From: a virus
Direction: 5' to 3' (one strand)
IMG/VR virus record: IMGVR_UViG_3300042006_000321
Span: 1 to 20,648 of that record
DNA length: 20,648 bases
In this document: piece after piece, positions 20,160 through 20,648 of the stretch
Layout: each line of letters starts with the position of its first letter
How positions within the stretch are numbered: the stretch's first letter is position 1
The notes under the pieces: model-generated
The model's database searches: none
What the model was told of the DNA's origin: nothing
The model's input: only the letters and a program-made list of their open reading frames with translations
Position numbers and translations under genes: made by a program

Positions 20160-20648
20160 ATGTCCAGCCCATCGCTGCCGTCGGGGCAGCGATCGCAGCA
20201 GCGGGAACAGCTCGACCTGTTCCGCGCGCTGCCGGGCGACGGCATGGCGCCGCGCGACAGCCAGGACTTGATGGCCTTTCCGTTCTTCTCGCTGGCGAAG
20301 TCGCGGCGCACGGCGCCGATCGACTTCCGCAGCGGGAACATCACCATCCGCGTGGAAGGCACGGCCGAGCACGGCATCGCCACGATATGGGATGCCGACG
20401 TGTTGATTTGGGCGGCCTCGCAGATCGTGGAGGCGCGCGACGCAGGCATTCGCCCGTCGCGCTGGATACACGCCACGCCCTACGAAATCCTGCGCTTCAT
20501 CGGGCGCGGCACGTCCTTGAACGACTACCAGCGCCTGAAAGCCGCGCTCGACCGGCTGCAATCGACCAGCGTGGCGACTTCCATCCGCGAAACCACCGGG
20601 AGGCGCTTGCACCGCTTTTCGTGGGTGAACGAATGGCGCGAGCTGGCC
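20160..20648 (+). CDS. repA: RepA replication initiator, 3' end outside window
   Basis: The frame is open from ATG 20160 to the window edge (163 residues). It reads QRSQQREQLDLFRALPGDGM, then DLMAFPFFSLAKSRRTAPID, GTAEHGIATIWDADVLIWAA and EILRFIGRGTSLNDYQRLKA, with a late winged-helix region. These are the landmarks of RepA (RPA family) of plasmids and Tn4371-like ICEs, which initiates replication at an origin and lets the circular element persist after excision. In-frame GTG 20148 is an alternative start; no strong ribosome-binding site is seen for either. Full-length proteins are about 280 residues, so nearly half is missing. ParA is expected next. Confidence 0.9.
   Translation, partial: MSSPSLPSGQRSQQREQLDLFRALPGDGMAPRDSQDLMAFPFFSLAKSRRTAPIDFRSGNITIRVEGTAEHGIATIWDADVLIWAASQIVEARDAGIRPSRWIHATPYEILRFIGRGTSLNDYQRLKAALDRLQSTSVATSIRETTGRRLHRFSWVNEWRELA

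Larger units (their letters stand above)
4151..20648. mobile_element. Integrative and conjugative element, Tn4371-like, left part
   Basis: Gene content from the integrase to the right edge matches the left half of a Tn4371-like ICE: tyrosine integrase at the end, radC (here only a remnant), DUF932, large ParB-like protein, DUF736, XRE repressor, DUF2958, DUF2285, AlpA-like HTH and RepA. ParA, relaxase and the mating-pair genes expected downstream are not in the window. Backbone genes are visibly GC-rich, whereas the cargo between about 6500 and 12790 is less so, consistent with later acquisition. The element interrupts a phage tail/lysis module. The right boundary is unknown. Confidence 0.75.

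Overview
The window looks like the chromosome of a gammaproteobacterium, most likely a Pseudomonas of the fluorescens type. That is inferred from the P2/R-pyocin-like tail genes at the left and the Tn4371-like integrative element that fills the rest; I cannot name a species.

Layout. (1) 1-4074: the distal part of a P2-like contractile tail module (tail tube, assembly chaperone with a programmed -1 frameshift, a short tape measure, GpU, GpX, GpD), from a prophage or a tailocin. (2) 4081-4150: the first ~22 codons of what looks like its endolysin gene, cut at a run of T residues. (3) From about 4150 to the right edge: an integrative and conjugative element (ICE). It opens with a tyrosine integrase, a DUF1016/YhcG nuclease remnant and a RelE/XRE toxin-antitoxin pair. 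Two cargo cassettes follow, then the backbone: DUF932, a large ParB-like protein, a small ORF, DUF736, a divergent XRE repressor, DUF2958, DUF2285, an AlpA-like HTH protein and the start of RepA. The right end of the element lies outside the window.

The cargo is the most interesting part. On the + strand, 6584-9476 is a tight four-gene operon: a ThsB-type TIR protein, an Nmad2 (nucleotide-modification-associated) protein, a MazG-like pyrophosphohydrolase with a second C-terminal domain, and a uracil-DNA-glycosylase superfamily protein. All four families act on, or are predicted to sense, nucleotides, NAD or modified bases, so this reads as an anti-phage system built around nucleotide chemistry. 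On the - strand, 12667 down to 9733 is a second operon: two ThsB-type TIR proteins, a three-part protein with a central TIR domain, and a small SLOG-domain protein. It resembles a Thoeris signalling system in which the SIR2-SLOG effector ThsA is missing and replaced by separate SLOG and TIR proteins. The two cassettes converge on a 36-codon remnant of radC with its terminator. This fits serial insertion of defence genes into one ICE hot spot. By eye the cargo is clearly less GC-rich than the backbone.

The backbone also carries several long gene-free leaders dense in hairpins (12800-13290, 16535-17292, 18041-18289). One palindromic element occurs twice in inverted orientation around the DUF736 gene, and an 11-bp perfect palindrome overlaps the divergent XRE/DUF2958 promoters. 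These look like regulatory RNA, operator or replication/partition sites, not missed genes.
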